Assembly: GCA_011042035.1 (NCBI GenBank)
Contig: DQZA01000241.1
Coordinates: 1 to 9,954, forward strand
Direction: 5' to 3'
From: Desulfobacteraceae bacterium
GTDB taxonomy: Bacteria > Desulfobacterota > DSM-4660 > Desulfatiglandales > Desulfatiglandaceae
DNA: 9,954 bases
Shown here: piece by piece, positions 7,329 through 9,954 of the stretch
Numbering within the stretch: the first letter of the stretch is position 1
Layout of the letters: each line of letters begins with the position of its first letter
Notes under the pieces: generated by a model
The model's database searches: none
The model's input: the letters and a program-made list of their open reading frames with translations, nothing else
Told to the model about the DNA's origin: nothing
Position numbers and translations under genes: made by a program

Positions 7329-8069
7329 ATGTCATTACTCAAACTGGAGAAGGTAACTAAGAGATTCGGGGGCCTGGTGGCGGTCAACAACGTTAGCCTA
7401 GAGATAAGTGAAGGTGAGCGCTTGGGCATTGTGGGCCCCAATGGCAGTGGTAAAACCACCCTCTTTAACCTCATCAGCGGAGTCCATATTCCAGATGAAG
7501 GGCGAATAACCTTTAGAGGACAGGATATCACGAGATTTCCCCCGTACAAGAGAGCCCCTCTCGGGTTGGGCCGGACTTTCCAGATTCCCAGGCCCTTTGC
7601 CTCTGCCACCGTAAGGGAGAACGTAGCCGTGGGGGCCATGTTCGGCACATTAGGAAAGGAACTGAGCGTAAATGAGTGTTTGGAGCTTGCGGACCATTAC
7701 CTGGACTTCATGGGACTCCGTGCCCATGCCGACAAGCAGGCCGGGACCCTTACTCCGGTAGAAAAGAAACTGCTGGAAATAGCCAGGGCACTTGCCATGA
7801 AACCTCGCCTCATCTTGATGGACGAGGCCATGGCAGGGATGCACCCGAAGGACATAGACAAGATGGTCCGGCTAATACAAGAGGTTTCTGACAGGGAAAA
7901 CATAGCCGTGGTGGCCATGGTGGAACATATAATGCGAGCCGTGCTGGGGCTCGCCCAGAGGGTCGTTGTCCTTCACCAGGGGGCCAAGCTGGTGGACTCC
8001 TCAACCAAGGAGGCCCTGAACGACCCCCGGGTAGTGGAAGTTTACCTAGGACACCCGCCGGAGGAATAG
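7329..8069 (+). CDS. livG: Liv-type ABC transporter ATP-binding protein (LivG), degenerate signature motif
   Basis: This 246-residue ABC ATPase starts 8 bases after livM. Visible motifs are Walker A GPNGSGKTT (36-44), Q-loop GRTFQIPRPF (81-90, Gln85), Walker B LILMDE (161-166, catalytic Glu166), AMAGMHP in place of the usual EPxAGLNP D-loop region, and the switch His200 in VEH. The signature that is normally LSGGQ/LSYGQ reads LTPVEKK (141-147), while the LEIARALA that follows is intact. Some LivG homologues are known to have diverged signatures, so this probably remains active. Together with LivF it should form a heterodimer that powers LivHM. The short ~246-residue length and the GRTFQIPRPF motif support LivG over LivF. 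Confidence 0.93.
   Translation: MSLLKLEKVTKRFGGLVAVNNVSLEISEGERLGIVGPNGSGKTTLFNLISGVHIPDEGRITFRGQDITRFPPYKRAPLGLGRTFQIPRPFASATVRENVAVGAMFGTLGKELSVNECLELADHYLDFMGLRAHADKQAGTLTPVEKKLLEIARALAMKPRLILMDEAMAGMHPKDIDKMVRLIQEVSDRENIAVVAMVEHIMRAVLGLAQRVVVLHQGAKLVDSSTKEALNDPRVVEVYLGHPPEE
8060..8065 (+). promoter_or_regulatory. livF ribosome site inside the livG coding end
   Basis: GGAGGA lies within the last codons of livG, 7 bases before ATG 8073. It points to coupled translation of the two ATPases, which are needed in equal amounts. Confidence 0.65.
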
Positions 8070-8072
8070 TGT

Positions 8073-8780
8073 ATGTTGCAGGTGAGTGAATTGGAATCGG
8101 GTTATGGCCCCATGCAGGTGCTGTGGAAGCCCAGTATCAGGGTCCGCAAGGGCACCATAACATCGTTACTTGGACCCAATGGGGTGGGAAAGAGCACCTT
8201 TCTCATGACCGTGTTCGGCTCCGTGACCCCATGGTCTGGGAAGATCATTTACGAGGGCGAGGAAGTCACCCATCTCCCAACCCATATTAAGGTGGACAAG
8301 GGTCTTACTTTGGTCCCAGAGGGGAAGCATTTATTTGGGGGCATGACTGTTTACGAAAATCTCATGATGGGGGCATATCTCAAGCGGGCCCAGCAGTACC
8401 GGGAAGAGTCTCTTGAACTGGTTTACTCGCTGTTTCCTCGCTTGAAGGAAAGAGGCAAACAATTGGCAGGCTCTTTGAGCGGTGGAGAGCAACAAATGGT
8501 GACCGTGGCCCGGGCCCTCATGAGTAAACCCAAAATGATCATGCTGGACGAACCCAGTCAGGGGCTTGCCCCGCTCCTCGTGCAGCACGTCTTCGAAACA
8601 ATTCAGAAAATGAAGGCCCAAGTAGGGCTAACCATACTCTTGGTGGAACAAAATGCAGATGCGTCTCTCGCCGCCACTGACTACGTTTACGTCATGCACG
8701 AAGGCAGGATAAAGGCAGAAGGCACTCCGGAGGATATCAAGAGCTCCGACGAGATCCGGGAAGCGTACCTGGGCCTTTAG
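8073..8780 (+). CDS. livF: Liv-type ABC transporter ATP-binding protein (LivF)
   Basis: This 235-residue ATPase has Walker A GPNGVGKST (34-42), the LivF-type LVPEGKHLFGGMTVYENL (80-97), a canonical signature LSGGEQQ (135-141), Walker B IMLDEPSQGLAP (156-167, Glu160) and LLVEQNA (189-195), where glutamine stands in the switch-histidine position as is usual for LivF. The C-terminus AYLGL is also typical. It starts 3 bases after livG with a good ribosome site and closes the + strand run. A short GGGC-CTTTA-GCCC hairpin overlaps its stop (8771-8783) but has no T-run, so no terminator is claimed. Confidence 0.95.
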   Translation: MLQVSELESGYGPMQVLWKPSIRVRKGTITSLLGPNGVGKSTFLMTVFGSVTPWSGKIIYEGEEVTHLPTHIKVDKGLTLVPEGKHLFGGMTVYENLMMGAYLKRAQQYREESLELVYSLFPRLKERGKQLAGSLSGGEQQMVTVARALMSKPKMIMLDEPSQGLAPLLVQHVFETIQKMKAQVGLTILLVEQNADASLAATDYVYVMHEGRIKAEGTPEDIKSSDEIREAYLGL

Positions 8781-8831
8781 CCCTCCCCCTCTCAAGAGCC
8801 AAACCATGGTAAACCCTAGGTCTCGTCCCGT

Positions 8832-9707
8832 TTATTCCCTTCCAACGTAGATAGGCCGGAACCGATTCTCTTCCCACGTGAGGGCCTCCCTTATCTGCCC
8901 CAACATCCTGCCCTTATCACCAGGCATTCTTCCAGAAACATTTATGTAGTTGGTATAATGATCACTGTGGATCTCGGATGTAACATCCAGCCCCTCAATT
9001 ATAACCTGCCATTCCTTCAGGACCTGGTGCGCTGAAAGAACCTTAAATCTTCCTTTCCTGATTTGATGCAGCAGCAAGGTATTTATCTTGGGCAGGAAAG
9101 TCCTGAACCTAATGAAATGGGGATCAATCTGGTTGAGTACCCTTGCCGTTTCCAGCGCATGTGGCATTGTTCTTTCTTTGCCCCCTATCCCTAGCATCAC
9201 ATATTCGCTCAGCTCGATCCCCGCTTCCTTTACCCAAAGGCCGGCTTCTATTTGTTCTGCAGCCGTTGTGCCTTTCTTGATTCGCCTCAAGACTTCGTCA
9301 TCCCCGCTCTCTAGCCCCACATGAATCCTCTTAAGTCCGCTTTCCCTAAGTTTTCTCAGGTCCTCGAGGCCCTTTTGGTGAATATACTTTGAAGATCCAT
9401 AAACAGTGATTCTCTCCAGTTTTGGAAGCACCTCGTATGCATAGACGCAAATCTCGGCCAATTCGTCCGTAGGCATGGCAATGGTATTACCTGCCGGAAA
9501 AAATAGGGTCCTCACAACATCTCCGTATAGACTGGCTCCTTCATCCAAATCCCTCTTGATATCCTTCACAGGCCTTACCTTAAAGGGAGGTCCCTTCTTG
9601 TACACCATGCAAAAGGTGCACTTATTGTGCGGGCAGCCAACGGTTGCCTGTATCAAAAGGCTGTCCGCCTCGCTGGGGGGGCGGTATATCGGGCCCTCGT
9701 AACGCAT
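8832..9707 (-). CDS. Radical SAM protein with CX4CX2C cluster motif, function unknown
   Basis: This 291-residue protein has its 4Fe-4S/SAM motif at residues 25-33, CPHNKCTFC, with cysteines 25, 30 and 33. That is a CX4CX2C spacing instead of the common CX3CX2C. Other radical SAM landmarks are FFPAGNTIAMPTDEL (69-83), in the place of the LADGDAL-type segment of related proteins, and GLESGDDEVLRRIKKG (131-146), as in the MiaB/HemN/Elp3-like group. The only other cysteine seen is Cys87, so there is no auxiliary cluster of the SPASM type. No B12-binding or TRAM domain is present. The reaction and substrate are not readable. The gene is convergent with livF, and its start lies 12 bases after the stop of the receiver-domain gene. 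No good ribosome site precedes ATG 9707, so coupling to the upstream gene is possible. Confidence 0.85.
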   Translation of the reverse strand: MRYEGPIYRPPSEADSLLIQATVGCPHNKCTFCMVYKKGPPFKVRPVKDIKRDLDEGASLYGDVVRTLFFPAGNTIAMPTDELAEICVYAYEVLPKLERITVYGSSKYIHQKGLEDLRKLRESGLKRIHVGLESGDDEVLRRIKKGTTAAEQIEAGLWVKEAGIELSEYVMLGIGGKERTMPHALETARVLNQIDPHFIRFRTFLPKINTLLLHQIRKGRFKVLSAHQVLKEWQVIIEGLDVTSEIHSDHYTNYINVSGRMPGDKGRMLGQIREALTWEENRFRPIYVGRE

Positions 9708-9719
9708 AGCGGCTTTGGG

Positions 9720-9954
9720 TTAACCCAGAATCTGCGCAAGCACCCTGGTAAGGTCCTTCAATCGAAAGGGCTTCTGAATAAAGCCTGCACATCCCATGTC
9801 CATCAATTCCTGGGCCTCTCCGTCAAGGCTATAACCACTGGACAAAAGCACCTTTACATCAGGATCAATTTCCTTGAGTTTCAGGAATACTTCTTTGCCA
9901 CCCATCTTGGGCATAAGCATGTCCAGAAGCACGAAATCAATATTGTCCTTGTGC
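9720..9954 (-). CDS. Response-regulator receiver domain, C-terminal part (5' partial)
   Basis: The frame enters from the right edge on the minus strand and gives about 77 residues of a CheY-like receiver domain. The phosphoacceptor aspartate is in FVLLDMLMPKMGG. It is followed by VKVLLSSGYS, carrying the switch serine, and GFIQKPFRLKDL, carrying the conserved lysine. The N-terminal acidic pair is outside the window. The protein ends right after the domain, with no output domain. The SSGYS...GFIQKPF style is common in C-terminal receivers of hybrid histidine kinases in this lineage, so this may be the tail of such a kinase. A single-domain regulator is the alternative. The radical SAM gene follows after 12 bases. 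Confidence 0.85.
   Translation of the reverse strand, partial: HKDNIDFVLLDMLMPKMGGKEVFLKLKEIDPDVKVLLSSGYSLDGEAQELMDMGCAGFIQKPFRLKDLTRVLAQILG

Noticed and set aside
8771..8831. Possible terminator between the convergent livF and radical SAM genes (GGGC-CTTTA-GCCC)
   Set aside because: The stem is only 4 bp, overlaps the livF stop and lacks a T-run on either strand.
9716..9727. 12-bp perfect palindrome TGGGTTAACCCA over the receiver-gene stop codon
   Set aside because: Palindromes of this length are expected a couple of times by chance in 10 kb, and a stop codon context is not a usual operator site.

Overview
The window reads as a chromosomal segment of an anaerobic bacterium, most likely a Desulfobacterota (deltaproteobacterial) sulfate reducer or syntroph. 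This is inferred from futalosine-pathway menaquinone genes, an acyl-CoA ligase joined to a Liv-type ABC transporter, tight gene packing, Shine-Dalgarno-led starts and protein style. No marker in the window fixes the genus. I see no rRNA, tRNA, CRISPR array, insertion sequence or phage gene, and no non-coding stretch longer than about 100 bases.

Region 1 (1-2321, + strand) is a compact overlapping run. It holds the 3' end of aroB (3-dehydroquinate synthase), a TetR/AcrR-type regulator, mqnB (futalosine hydrolase) and mqnD (1,4-dihydroxy-6-naphthoate synthase). aroB serves the route to chorismate, which is the entry substrate of the futalosine menaquinone pathway. mqnB and mqnD act later in that pathway. 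The genes overlap by 29, 4 and 4 bases, so they are probably cotranscribed and translationally coupled.

Region 2 (2409-8780, + strand) is an AMP-forming acyl/aryl-CoA ligase followed by a complete five-gene branched-chain-amino-acid-type (HAAT) ABC importer: a periplasmic binding protein, two permeases (LivH, LivM) and two ATPases (LivG, LivF). The layout suggests that an organic acid is taken up and then activated to its CoA thioester. The substrate cannot be read from the sequence. A perfect 11-bp inverted repeat lies between the binding-protein gene and livH, where such stem-loops often allow the binding protein to be made in excess. LivG has a degenerate ABC signature motif, while LivF has a canonical one.

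Region 3 (8832-9954, - strand) converges on region 2. It contains a radical SAM protein with an atypically spaced CX4CX2C cysteine motif. Upstream of it is the C-terminal part of a response-regulator receiver domain, cut by the window edge and possibly the tail of a hybrid histidine kinase.

Most of the window is recognisable metabolism and transport. I did not find a convincing wholly new system. The points most worth a second look are the regulator embedded between aroB and the mqn genes, the ligase-transporter unit, the LivG signature and the radical SAM motif.
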